Shown here piece by piece: positions 11,764 to 24,400 of a DNA stretch of 64,000 nucleotides. Below the pieces are notes generated by a model. The model was given only the letters and a program-made list of their open reading frames with translations. It searched no databases and had not been told where the DNA came from. The stretch's first letter is position 1; the number at the start of each line of letters is the position of its first letter. The DNA comes from Paraphysomonas bandaiensis (Eukaryota > Chrysophyceae): positions 1-64,000 of the forward strand of contig CBFFRP010000296.1 of NCBI GenBank assembly GCA_965644295.1, written 5' to 3'. Made by a program: the position numbers and the translations under genes.

Positions 11764-12085
11764 TCAAAGCAAACGTAGTGAGCAAGCACAATGTTGATAT
11801 AACTGACATCTGCTAACTTCAAAAGTTTTGAGTCCTTAAGGTGGGCCCATTCCTGGATGCTTGACTTCAGTAGGCAGTCCACAATACATCGGTTACCCTT
11901 GAGGTGGGCCCATTCCCGGATGTCCTTGAGGTAGGCCTTTTTCGGGATGCCTGTTTATTCGTCAGAGAATTCAAAGACGTCTACTCACAAGTGACACTTA
12001 TTAGTGTCCCTTGTACCACACCAGCATTATAGGCTACGAGTGGGCAGAACAATATCTGCTGACTACTATATATATATGCGGCTCA
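11764..12085 (-). mobile_element. Ty1/copia 3' LTR, family 1
   Basis: Begins with TGAGCCGC directly at the pol stop codon and shares most of its length with the copies at 27922-28218 and 30298-30592. It contains ATATATATA after the first bases and tandem 27-base units around CATCCGGGAATGGGCCCACC. This copy carries several substitutions and a short insertion relative to the 28-kb copy, so it is older. Exact ends are uncertain because similarity runs past the TGAGC/GCTCA inverted ends. Confidence 0.65.
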
Positions 12086-12473
12086 CGTTAGATTCTTGGA
12101 GAAATATCTCCGGTATTTATCCCTCAGAACACCACGAAAAGGTGTGAGTACGACTTTGTTGAGGGTCCCAACGTGATAATACAATATAGCAATTTTGAAT
12201 GGTCCATCTGGATCAACATGATGTTCAGCACAAGGATAATCGAGTGGGTTCGCGCAAATGAAGTCCCGATTCAGCCAACACCTCCCGAAGCCACACCAGT
12301 TCCTGCATATACCAACACACATATAGTCTGCTACTCCCGCTGAATTGATGAGGTCGATACGGTACATGTATGTGTAATGGACTGCCTGATGAGAGGTCCA
12401 CCCGTGTACAGTAGCAGAAACACAACAGTGGCAGTCGTGAAACATATCGTGAGATCACATCTCCAGCCATGCT
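12083..12473 (-). pseudogene. Ty1/copia pol relic (RNase H end), frameshifted
   Basis: Two overlapping minus-strand frames together recall the C-terminus of copia polyproteins: WLEM/AGDV (from the D(A/S)DWAGD region), QELVWLREVLAE (the E.VWLR.LL helix), then NPLDYPCAEHHVDP (equivalent to N..HHPRTKHID) and LNKVVLTPFRGVLRDKY (equivalent to the TKALP....RDKL end). The correct reading changes frame at about 12225-12300, so it is dead. It ends where the LTR begins. Confidence 0.75.
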
Positions 12474-14554
12474 TGTTGAATTTTAAATAAAAATCTATTC
12501 ACTGAGAACCTAATATAATGCTTTACGCATTATTGTAATAATTAAGTTATCAAGTTACACATAGCCACGGCAGGCTGTTGCCATGGCTATGTGCTTCTAA
12601 AAAGTCTGTATCTAGACATCATATTAAAAGTCAGTATACAAATAAATTAACAACAACCACCTCACTCAGAAGATATATATATATCACCCAGAGTGGATAC
12701 ACTTGTCTTCTACTACGCATCCTTCGGATAACCTGACGTTTGCCACTGGTCTCCCTAGACTCAGTAGTAGGGTCACAGACAAGTTTCACTCTGGTCTCAC
12801 TAGTAGGCTCTCAGAAGCCGCACTACTCTCTGGCAAGGTAAACTCACTCTTCCCTTGAATCGTATTCGCCGTAAACTTATTGGTCGTGTCCCCCGAAGCG
12901 GCGTCGATGCAGATCCATCCATATCGTCGTCATGCAGGACGCATCACTCTGGGGGAGCTGCTGTGGCGTGGAGTGAGATATAGAGTTTTTTCGGAGTCTT
13001 TAGCGTGGTATTTGTTGAGTTTGCGCCGGGATGGAGCGAGAAGGATGTGAAGGGTCGGTGCGTAGAGGACTTTGATATCAAAGTAGTGTATTTCGTTTCA
13101 AGCAATGCGTTGTCGTTGGGGTGTATTCCTTTTCGTAGTCGGAATGGAAGATGGTTTATCCGGTGGGTGGTGGAGTAATAATGGCTACCGCAGTGGCTAA
13201 GCATTTGCTTTCAAAACATAATTACATTATAGTATAATATTATAATTACGAGAGATATATAGCATATAAATATACTTTCTACATGCACAAGCATGGTGCT
13301 ATACATTTGTAACAGAATGTGTTGATTAGTAGCAGCAAAAGTATGACTTTAATAAATGATAGTGAGTTATGAGAGATGTTGATTATCTTTTAATTTTTGA
13401 TGATTGAGTAAATTTTAAGGTCCATTTGATTACTTTCTATCTGTCAGCTTTAGATAAGAGCTTTATTAAGATACAAGTTTGTTTGAAGCGTAGTGAGTCT
13501 TAATCAGGGAGTGCATACATATTTTCTATTAATTGAGTTTTTTCGTGACTGATAATCAGTAATATAGGTCAGCAATAATATACCCTATTTAACGTGTATT
13601 GAAATGACTAGTGAACATATGATAAACAGACAGATATTTCTGAGAACAGATGTCCACCAGATGTTACATGAATATGTTGTAAAGTATGAATTATAATAAT
13701 ATTTTATTTGAAAGTACATTGTGTTCAACAAAGCAAGGTTAAGGTTTAAGTGTAGAGCAAAGTCAGATTCAGTGAAATGTCCAATTATAACCCTAGTTCT
13801 TGAATGAACAATGAAAAAAATAGGTACAAGGTTTTGGATATTTACAAGTAGCAGGTTTAGGATTGCGAGAGTAATAAGTTCAGTTAAGTATTAAGTCTTG
13901 TAAGAAGGTTTCAGTGCTTTATCCTATTACTCGTGCACAACACGGACAGGGATCATAAGATCATCAATGACAATAATTATGGGGAAGCTCGAATACACAT
14001 AGTCGTTGCATTGATGAATATTTAATGATATAGCTGTCACTACAAAGTTGAATAGAAAACGGCTTCAACATTTGGATATATATTATTATGTCGTATATTT
14101 AAATTACTAAGTACTATTATACTGATCAGTAGCATCGTAATACGTTTCTATTCGCCCTAATAATCCACAATGCAATACACAATATCAGTTGTCAATAGCA
14201 ATATAATGCGCGAAGAAAACTATAACGATGATATTAATAAGACTATGGCAATACAGTGTTTCCTCGCCTTGCGTTAGGATGCATCATAATTCACATATGG
14301 TATACCCTGTTTAACTATAACAGTTTAACTATGTACTATGTAATTCAGTCTATCAACAGGCCTCCAACAACGTGCACTCGACTACGGTGGCTGTGCAAAC
14401 TGCGCATAGGCGGGTCATCAAATGGAGAAACCAAGTCAATCTCCTCGATATAAGCCTGTGGTATATATACAAAAGGGGAACTCGACAGTTACGAATAAAC
14501 AAGCTCGCTCTCGCAATTAGACATTCATTAGATGCATAATGGACGGTATCACTA
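12474..14554. other. Long AT-rich intergenic region with repeat fragments
   Basis: No gene recognised. A higher-GC island at about 12700-13200, preceded by TATATATATA and containing AGGCTCTCAGAAG...GGCAAGGTAA, has open frames on both strands but none that I recognise. At 13610-13796 there is a copy of the tail of LTR family 2 (ending near AAATGTCCAATTATAAC), shared with about 31577-31729 and 42230-42345. Confidence 0.5.
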
Positions 14555-15064
14555 TCATTGCAATACCACTGAATCCAGAAGAGACGCAACTTCGTTTGAT
14601 GAAACTGATGAGCCAAAAATAACTCCAAGTCTGTAGTGTCTATAGAAAAACAACCATGAGACAATCCTGTATAAAAACAATCCCATCCAAGATAATCTAG
14701 GTCTAAAAGAGATAGTATCAGTCACACAAGTTCCTCTACAAGTGGTTGTTAGCGTTCGAGTGTGATTCCACTCACTCATCAGGAGCATGGACGATCTTTC
14801 CGAAAATCCGCAACCGTCTTCGCACATATCTATTTGTATGTGGTCATATTCGAAAGGAATTAAGCCAAATAGTAAAAGCCAGCTTCGAAACAGGGGCTTT
14901 CCAGTAACTAACTCTGATGACAAACGCATGTTTAAATCTGGACTTGTCATTCGCAATATCGGATAAAACTCTTCGTTGACTCCACCTATACATGAGATTT
15001 TATTCCAAACTACGTGCTGAGGAGATTTTACAAATGAACTGATTTTAATAGTATGATAATGCAT
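14555..15064 (-). CDS. SRPBCC-fold (START/Bet v1-like) ligand-binding protein
   Basis: Single-exon 169-residue protein. It opens with the signature of a polyketide-cyclase/START-like domain: SPQHVVWNKIS then GGVNEEFYPILRMTSP, GKPLFRSWLLLFGLIPFEYD, FSERSSMLLMSEWNHTRT and TDTISFRPRL, ending with an LFFYRHYRLG helix. The order and spacing match a family of uncharacterised SRPBCC proteins that I associate mainly with bacteria. It would bind a hydrophobic ligand; no enzyme function is assigned. The gene is intron-less, unlike most neighbours, which together with family distribution suggests, but does not prove, horizontal origin. The reading frame is intact from an ATG at 15062-15064 to the stop. 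Confidence 0.72.
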   Translation of the reverse strand: MHYHTIKISSFVKSPQHVVWNKISCIGGVNEEFYPILRMTSPDLNMRLSSELVTGKPLFRSWLLLFGLIPFEYDHIQIDMCEDGCGFSERSSMLLMSEWNHTRTLTTTCRGTCVTDTISFRPRLSWMGLFLYRIVSWLFFYRHYRLGVIFGSSVSSNEVASLLDSVVLQ

Positions 15065-15497
15065 TGGGAATAATTCTTTTAACTGTGTGCTGTTGCTTAG
15101 TTAATAACATGGACATGTCATATCCGGAATATGTCATATCGTAGTTCTTGTGCGTGGTGTACGCCCGCGGGTATGGTGTTGTGGTACACAGAGTACTGCT
15201 GCACGGGATGATAAGTAAATACAGATTATACAATTGTATACAGAGAGTGTGGTGAACTTTACTTGTGGAAAAGTATCTGTGTATGAGACTGTACAGCAGT
15301 GTACTATACTCCGTATATACCACGCACGGATTCAGTAGGTATGGTTTGGGTCCTGTGATATTCATGTAAATTATAACTATGAGAGGTTTCGTAGAGAGGA
15401 ATATCTTCCACCTACTGAATATCACTTTGATCATGTAACAATTCGGCTGAATCACAGTCTTATTGTCCGTGTTAGCCTCATTGTAGCTGTCATTGTC
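15065..15497. other. Intergenic upstream of the CHAT-STAND gene
   Basis: Divergent spacer of 433 bases between the SRPBCC gene and the large gene. Contains an imperfect inverted stretch (GTATATAC.../ACAC AGAGTACTGC region) but no recognised element. The frame of the large gene remains open upstream of its first Met without another Met. Confidence 0.4.
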
Positions 15498-18400
15498 ATG
15501 TTTCCAACCTCATGGCAGAAGATACCGACCATACATACCAGTGAAAATGGACGCGTGGTGATACGAACAGAATTATCAGAATCTAGAACTATTGTACTGG
15601 CCGACCATCCAATCCCTTCAAGAGAAATACTTAAATATAAATTTCACAAATCAGCTACTGGAAATGATAGTGAGAGAGCGGGCGATGTATTGTCACCTCA
15701 TGCCGGCATAACGATTGATCCTCAAACTGGCGTTCCAATTCCTAGTACGTTTAGTAGTGGTTCAACAAGTTTGAGGGGTGAAGATAAAAAGTATGTTGTT
15801 GATGACATGGGAATAGATATATCTTCTGCACCTTCCCAAGATGTTCTTGAAATAAGCTACCCAGTGTATTACTGGGAGACAGAGGTGTTATCTTCTGTGA
15901 ATAGCGATAATGACACATCCAGTGTGGCAATTGGCTTGATTCCTGTGTCTAGTGAGCCTTCAAATATTGGATTTGAAGGTATCCAAGGGAGTATAGCTTA
16001 CCATAGCTCTGGCACCAGAATCCAATACCAGGAAAGAAATAAAGTTCCAAACACAGGGTTTGGGACCCATGATATTATTGGGTGTGGCTGGGAAGTTGGT
16101 GGGGAAGGGAATGTATTCTTTACCTGCAACGGGCGGTTGATCGGCCGAATTGAAAAGGGATTTGGGGCACAAGGGCAGACTTACCTGCCATCTGTAGAAT
16201 TAACTGGTATGGGCACTACCGTTCGCACCAACTTTGGACACACCAAGTTTCAGTTCAACACACCGAAGCTAGTTATATGTAATATTGAAATGGTCGAGCG
16301 TAGAAATTCTGTAAGTAGCTCCGCTACTAGCGGTGTGGTCAACAATGACAAAGGTGATGCCAGTAGCGCTGAATGGACTGGTATAATGCAAACTGTTACT
16401 GGAAGCAAGTCCTTGTCGTCTAATTCATCAAGCGAAGTTCGTGTAAGTGGACATTTAACATCGAGACCCGGAAAACAGCAGTCGTTGGCGGGTGTCTATG
16501 GTCACCCACCTGCCCGACACCGCTCAGTAAACGAACCGCGCGGCCCCAGACATAGTCAACTCCCTCAACCACAATCAGCCCCAATAGCTGGGCGTCCAGT
16601 ACCGTTAGTGCAGTCGAATCCATGTCCGCGACACCCGGTTACGACTCCTTCACGCCCCACACTAGCAAGTTCCGTATCTGACAATGTCACCACCCATACG
16701 AGTCGACCGGAAGTCCGACACCCCACGCCGTTGACGCCGATCACCGACCGCCATGTGCAGTCTGGTTTCAATGTAGATCAGTCGTATAACAGGGTTTATA
16801 TCGACGACTCCAATGAAAATGATATGGTTGCCCTTGCGTCGGCACTATCAATGGAATATGATGGAGTCCCTGGAGATGCTGTGCCATCAACAACCGCTCT
16901 CTGGACACAGCAAGATACCACCCAGACCGTCGATACGTATACATTACTACAAGCTATTTTGAGTGATTCAAATGCTGCAAACACTCCACCACCTCTAAAT
17001 GCGCAAGAGGAAAAGCTCCCGTCGTCAACAGATATGCGATTCGATAGCCAAAATCTCTATGAGGTGGTGGCATCTGTAAGTGCTAATTTAAAGAGAATGC
17101 AAGAAAAGATGATGTCGGCTATCAACGGAACGCCAGAGGTAGGTCACAGACGTACACTAAAAGCTAGTTGAACAGCCGCTTTTAAACATTTTACGGCTGT
17201 TTCTACTTTGACCTATTTTGCATGGTTACTTCATTTGTATGCGCGATGTTGTATGTAAGCTTCAGTTTCACCTTGCAACCATATTGGCGATATGAATGTC
17301 ACGAATGAATATGACTGTTTTTGCACAGGATGTGTCGCTGGCTACTCTTCTAGATCTTAATGACTCCGTGTCATTCATACTTGATACTGCGAGTGAATAC
17401 TTAGCTACCCAGCAGTCTCTATATTCAACTAGGCAACATGTCGACAGCAACGACGACGGTCTGAGTGATACGGCAATTGCTGTGGCGAACCCGCCGTCTA
17501 AAGACGAAAATTCAGAGAAATTGTCTTATTTGGCAGAGGAGCTGCCTTCTGTGGTATGCGTGTTATATCTATGATTTGCTTTCTATTGTGTGTATTGAGT
17601 TGTTTGGGTGTGTGAAGAGTTTTCTGCACGCAATTTGTATTGACAGCTGTTTGGCAGGTGAATATCATGTACATGCTCCGTAGGGGGAGTCGGGCGGAAA
17701 TATCGACTGCTGTGCGCCATTTGCTGACTCTTTACGGCTGTAATAAAGGTGTTGAGGGCTGTGTGCCTTCCGAAAGTACAGTTGAATCTGATGCCATCAA
17801 CGATATGCGCAGCGCTGGTATGGCGATGCTTCAATTTTATTGCTTCGTGCATTGTAGTCGCTATGTAAAGTACATCAGAATTGTGGTAACGTAGACTAAA
17901 ATTGTTTGATAAAATAGCTTCGCTCATTACTCATTGATATTGTTTTGAATAATCTATGTAGGAGGTCTTCAAACTTTGGTGGCGGCATTCCTACGGTGTG
18001 GGGAGGGGCATGACGTCTTATTACAGGCACATTTACGTTTTATTCAATGACCCTACATTTTGACAACTATTCGTAGATATCAATTGCTATTGCAGTCATG
18101 GTAGCGAATGAGAATGACTGGCACTTGCTTGTGAAAGGTATACAGCATTTTTTCGTGACCCCATTTACTAATTTTTGTTCCAGATGTGCATGCCATATTG
18201 TCTGCACTTCATCTATTGCTCGTTAAATCTGGTGACATACAAGACGATCAGCTGGGCCATATGTTTCGCGATAGCCGCCGTTTAGTAGCCGCTGCCGTAT
18301 CGAGACTGTGTTTGGTTCTCTGTGTCGAGTGGGGTAAGCCAACTGGGGCGTCACAAGCGTTAAGAGATTTTGGGGCCGATTGGGAATCTGAAAAGCTCCC

Positions 18401-21400
18401 TTCTTCGGTTTTAGATTTTCATCGCAAGTTAGCAGGTTCGAAACCATCTTCGCGGAGCAGCTCTAGTAAAGGTATCATATCATATGAATATGACATCTGT
18501 TGCAATATGATGTCGTGAGCTTCGCTGTTATTCTCATAGGTGACAAGGAGGCTAACCTGTCGCCAATGCTGAAGGCTTTGATGCACATTATAAAGACCTT
18601 GTGCCCGCTACCAACTTCTCCACCTCGATCAGCAGAGGCGTCTCCCCGGTCGCAGTTTAACACCGCGAGGACTTCTCATGAATACAGTGACCGTTTCTTA
18701 CGAGACAACCCTGAAGCAGGTTGGCTGTGGTGTCACTTTGATGTCACAAGAATAATTTATGAGACACCGATGTATGCAACTAGTCCACAACAAATATGAC
18801 TGTGATTGTAGAACAACATTTTTCTGTTTATTGTATTTATATCAACTGTATTAACATTTGGTGTGGTATTTCAGTGGCAGTAACCCGGGTAAGATCATCG
18901 TCGTATGCATACACGTCTCCACACTTGTTAAACACGGGCTACAACGATGACGGCGACCACTTGACTTCCTCACTTCCAGTGCTGTCGAAGCCTGTAAATG
19001 AGTCTGTGCAATCCTCTTCAACTGCTTTTCATCGCTCTCTATCTGAAGCAAGCGGTATGAGTTCTCTGTCAATTCAAGGAACTAAATTTCCTAAAATGCG
19101 AATTAATATTCCCCCATTGAATATTTCAACCCCGTCAGAGGCGTGCGAAGACTGCAACGTCGAGCCACAGATTGATATGGTCATCGTGTTATGTAGCGTT
19201 GCGATCAGCAGCCTTGCACAAATTGAGGAATGTCGTGCACCACTCGTGGCTGATGGTGCGCTGTCGTTGCTTGCAGCGTGGCTAGATGTAGCAGCCGGTG
19301 TGCTGTCGTGGCACAATGCGGCAAGACTGCAAAATAGTACTCCAAGTAGAGATGACGAATCGTCAGTGGGACTAAGTATCAGCTCCGGAGCCTTAGATAC
19401 ACTGGACACTGGCATCGAACATAAAAATTCGTCATTTGCCAATTCACAGGAAAAAAGAACTCATATGCCTGGTGAAATATACCGCTGTCCCAGTGCTGCA
19501 AGTGAGACATCTATGGGTGGTGTCATACCTTCTGGTCACCCTGTTTACGAGCTGATTAATAATGTCAGTGCTGCTGTGGCATATGTGACGACATCCAATA
19601 GTGCTCCTTCTGGTGCATCAGGTAGACGAAATAGTGATTCATTTGGGCCATCTGCGAGTGCCTCGAATTATACAATTGGCAGAATTGATGCACAGGTACT
19701 TGCTCTCTCATTTTATACTCTAACGCTGTTGTTCCATTATCAGTCCAATTGACTTCTACTATCGTGTTCCACAGGTCATGGGAGATGGACTTGTCTCTGC
19801 CATCGGCCGATTTATCAATGCATCTACATTCGACTATTTGGTCTCAAACCAAACGTGTCTGAAGCGTGTACTGTCTCCAATTTTGCCCCGTGGGGGAGCG
19901 ATCGCTCTATCGCAGGCAATGTGTTCATTGGCTAGCCGGTCGCAAAATCGGTCACCAATGTTGGATGCTGGAGCGCCTCACGCTATTGTGCGACTACTGG
20001 TAGATGCTATTTCCCGAAGACGTAAACTGGACTATGGATTTGAAGTGGATGAGGTAGAGGATGAGTTTCCAACTGAGGAATATGGACCACAAAAGTTGGA
20101 GAGGTTACACAAAGAGCGGGAAGCAGAAACTGCTTACTTACGCACCCTTGCGCAAAGCTGTCTTAACATGCTATCGTACTTCCTTGCGGATAGTATTGCC
20201 TCACTTCCCAGTCAGACTGCTATGAGTAAGCCTCTCGCGATATCATCATCAAATTCATTCGCTTCTCTGGGGTCTGGCAGAGGCTCGCTGTCTTTGCCCT
20301 CGATTGTAGAGCTTATGATTCATCCACGTGTGGTGGATGCGGTAAAGTATGTGACCAATCAACCTAAAGGAGCATGTAGGTTGGCTGCTTTGCGTGTAGT
20401 TTCTATGCTCGTAGAATGGCCTGAAGCCCTGGATGCTATGTATGCGCATCGCTTCAGTGATATATTGGTAAGTTTTTCTGCTCTCAGTCAATGCATTCCA
20501 CTGATTACATGCGTCTATATAGGCTGTTATAGTGGCAGAATCGAATGATATTTACGAATTTGATATCATACCATCCCGACCCACAAAGCCTGATCGTGGT
20601 TCGAGCCAGGGTAGTAGCAAGACAGAGAGTGATGATATTGACGGCGGTCAGATCAGCAACCAAAGCTTAGAAGTGTTGATGCGAGCTTGTTACACGCTTG
20701 CTCACATTTGCATTGCTAATGTGAAATATGCAGCAGAGCTCTTCGAGAATGGATTAATGACAATAATGCTCAGGACTGCTCGGTACGATCATATAGAAGT
20801 GCAAAGACAAGCTGTCCGATGTATTAGTGGCATGTGCCAAGTGCTATCATCTCTTTTTCCCGGACGTCACCCGTCGATAGTTGTTGAGAAACTAAAGTCG
20901 GAAGGTTCTGAAGTTAAAGCCATTCGAAGTCATTCAGACAGCACTAATCAAATTCGAGCTCAAGCTGTGAAGTAAGTGATGTTGTTGTATATAGAGTGTA
21001 TATGGATTGATTATATATGTGATATAGACTTCAAACTACAGTGTTGGCATTCTCTGAAGCCATGCATTATCTGGCGCACGCATTGACTTCACAGAGCTTT
21101 TTAGTACAAAAAGAAGCGCTTGTAGGCATCTCTTTTTTGGCAAGAGATGATCTACTCCGCGTTGGCGTGGTTGAAGGCCCTTTGCGGGTTATCATTCGTA
21201 TTATGTTGGACACCACCTGTGAGCCTGAACTCAGAGCATTAGCGGAAGTAGTTCTTGTCAACATTGGATTTCAAAACGGTCGGATAGACATGCAGGTCGT
21301 AGCTAATGACTACGTGCTACTGTCAGAATGGTTTTACATGCGGAGGTCGCTGCGACCTCAAGCACTTGCTGTCGACCTATTGCACCATTGGGTGGATGCC

Positions 21401-24400
21401 CTCTTTTATGGGACTGACGTAGCTGACCGCAAAGCGAAGCAACATTTCTTATTGACTGAACTCGGCCAAGCATCCCCGGATGACGTTGATGAGAATTCTT
21501 TGTCGCTTCATTTACCGAATGGAATAGAAATAGACCTACGCGATACTCTCGATCTCCTTGGTTTGTCGCTGCATAGGTATTTAATGGAACGAATAGTCCG
21601 AAACTCCATGTTGCGCCGCTCCAATCAGGCGACATCAAGTAGCACTGGTGGGCTCAGTAGCATCATATCCCATATTAACCCCAATGCTGGACTTCGAGAA
21701 GCTTTGCTGCAACAGTTCATTCATCTATTTGATGCGTGGACAATGCTTCGCAATGGGGCAGCCGCTGAGGTCCACGCCAGGATGAGTCTAAGCCCAAGTA
21801 GTGTTCCCAGCCCCTCAACATCTGCGGAGTTCATGCTTGACGATAATCCAATTCCCCAACCACCCACCCTTCATAGACTAAAGACAGGCCATATCACGGA
21901 GAAGTTTTTTGCTTTTATGTCGTTTTGTTCTGGTCGAGCGACTGCGGAACACGTACTCCGAGAAGAAGCCAACGAAGACCGCGAAATGCAAGCTGCGAAG
22001 GAAGCGGCGCTGTCGCGTGGCGAAACGATATCAGCTCGAGATAGGGAAGGTGGTGCGTCCGTGAAAGATCAGAGCAAAGATAAATCAAAATATAATGATA
22101 AAGATTTGCCTTGCACGATAGATGACGACATTGATGATTCGCTGAATACTCCACCGGCGAAAGTTCAAGAGTTGTTGGATATGTTTTTCCCGTCGAGATT
22201 GTATCAAATGTACTTAACTGATATGCTGTCAGTTGGGGTTCCTTGTGAGACAAGTGTAGAGGCAACCGTTGACCCCACTCCCACTAGGGCTCACGCGGGC
22301 AGCCTTCCTCCTACACGAGCAATCCACGCGAATGACATTTTCAATCGATTTACTGTACCTGAACCCAAGAACTTTCGGGCACTGTTGTTATCATCTCGCG
22401 AGTACTACTCATTTGGCAGGGAGGGAAGAGTCATTCAACGCATTCTCGATGACGTAGCTGCAGTGGAAGGTCATAACGGACCTGCTGGAAGTTCCCGCGT
22501 AGCAGAGGAGGCGTCTTACATGGGTGGATACGTGGATGTATCGAATACACTATGGACATTATGTTTTCGTGACAGTACTTTTGAAGGCGAGTTTATGATA
22601 TCTTTGCTTTCTACACTGCGCCGATGTCCTCAGATTGCTTCACTGAATTTTACCTCGCGCCGCCCAGAGCAGCACTCCGAGTTAGGGTTTTTGGCGGGAA
22701 GTGTACCTGGCACAGTACGCTTTCTATCATTTGACGCCGCGCTTTCCAGTCCTGCCATCGAGATCATGTGTGTTATGTTACGCACTCAAAACCCAGCGTT
22801 TTCTCGAGAGGTTTCCATTGATGCTGCAGATGTCAGTGTTGATACAGAAGATAATATTGCCGATAGGTCGAACAGTGGGTTGCTGGGTATTGCAATTAAG
22901 AATACGAATTTTTCTTCCGGTGATCTGAAGAGCGTATGTGAGTTATTGGACCCAACAGAAGAGTATTTGAATATTATGAATTATCGTGGCCATTCTAACT
23001 CCGCTGATGATAAACGAAGATCAAGTGACGGAGGAGTACACACTGCCTCTATATTAAAACACGTTATGAATCGCCGCTTATATGGATTAAAGTACTTGGA
23101 TTTAAGCGATAACCGCCTGTCAGATGAACACTGTTCTAACATCATATGTGCTTGTATAGATGGACCTCTTGAGGGCCTAGAACTGAGAGGAAATTCTATT
23201 CATAGAGGTCTTTATTTCTGCCCACCGCTGGCTACTTACCTCAGTTCTAGAAACTGTCAGTTGCGACATTTGGGTCTAGCTTCGAATGCATTAATAAATG
23301 CGACGTTTAGATCGATATTAGATTCATGTCAACACCCTGGCAATGACGTTCTCACCTCACTTGATGTATCTTTCAATAATTTGACATCATCAGACAACAA
23401 TAAGTCGAAAATTCGTGAGTTTCTAAAGAAAAATACCTGTCTTCGGATGTTGAACTTATCGTACAACCGTTTTTCGAGTGACATGATGCATGCATTGCAT
23501 CTCGGGTTGCTTGAAAATGACTCCATCATACTGCTGCGGTTGGAGGGACATCAGTCTGTGAGTTCCGTGGAAATGCAAAGGGTTCGTAAGTTAATAAAGA
23601 AAAACCGTGAACGGTATGTAAATGGACACCCTTTGAGTCCACAGACGCCCCAAACAGTTAGTTCTTATCGCGTACCAGATAGCACTGCTAGCAGTGCTGG
23701 GATGCCTGGTCAGTTAACAGCGTCAGAAAAGAATATCGCCGACAGATGTGAACCCACTCATCCTCATCATGTACACAGTGAGTCAGATATCCCCCACGTT
23801 GGAGCCCAGTTCGGAACGCAGGCATCCTCTCCGAGTGGGCAATATGCAGTGGATGTACCAACAACACCCCAATCTCGTACGAGTATTTGTCGTAAGGCAA
23901 ATACGGAAGCAGGCGACAAAAAACATAAGTTAGGTGACCCTCTGTCATTGGAACACAAACCAGGCATGAAAGATACAAGTACAAGGAACATGAGAAACGA
24001 TGGGTCCTCCCACTCAACCCCAACTGCCACTGCAGTGAATATTCCCGGTTGCCCATTGCCCACATCACCCCAGAATAATTGTACAAGCGAACCTCTAAGT
24101 GCCGTAGCAGTTCCGTTATCAGACACTGAGTACGATGTGAATGGTGAGGACGTGTGGCAAGATGATGACATCGACGAATATGAGGACAATGGAATGGTAT
24201 CGAGAAATGTTTTATGTGTACTATTTTCCGCGCCATTGGCATGGATGGATACCCGTAACCAAATACATCCAATACAGACGCTGGACTACGCAGGTGAGAG
24301 AGAAACTCTTTTGCAAGTGTTCAGAGAGGCCCAAAGAGATATCGGACTGAGAATGGATTTCGCCACAACAGATACTCTTCGTACTGCTGTGACTTTGGGG

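Noticed and set aside
11850-11960. Tandem 27-base units read as a possible CRISPR-like array
   Set aside because: Only three degenerate units without regular unique spacers, and they belong to a retrotransposon LTR in a eukaryote.
12944-13204. 86-codon minus-strand frame in a GC-richer island
   Set aside because: No recognisable domain, and equally open frames occur on the other strand; kept only as an unexplained island.
23688-24272. 194-codon minus-strand frame
   Set aside because: Lies entirely within the linker exon of the CHAT-STAND gene in antisense; no independent support.
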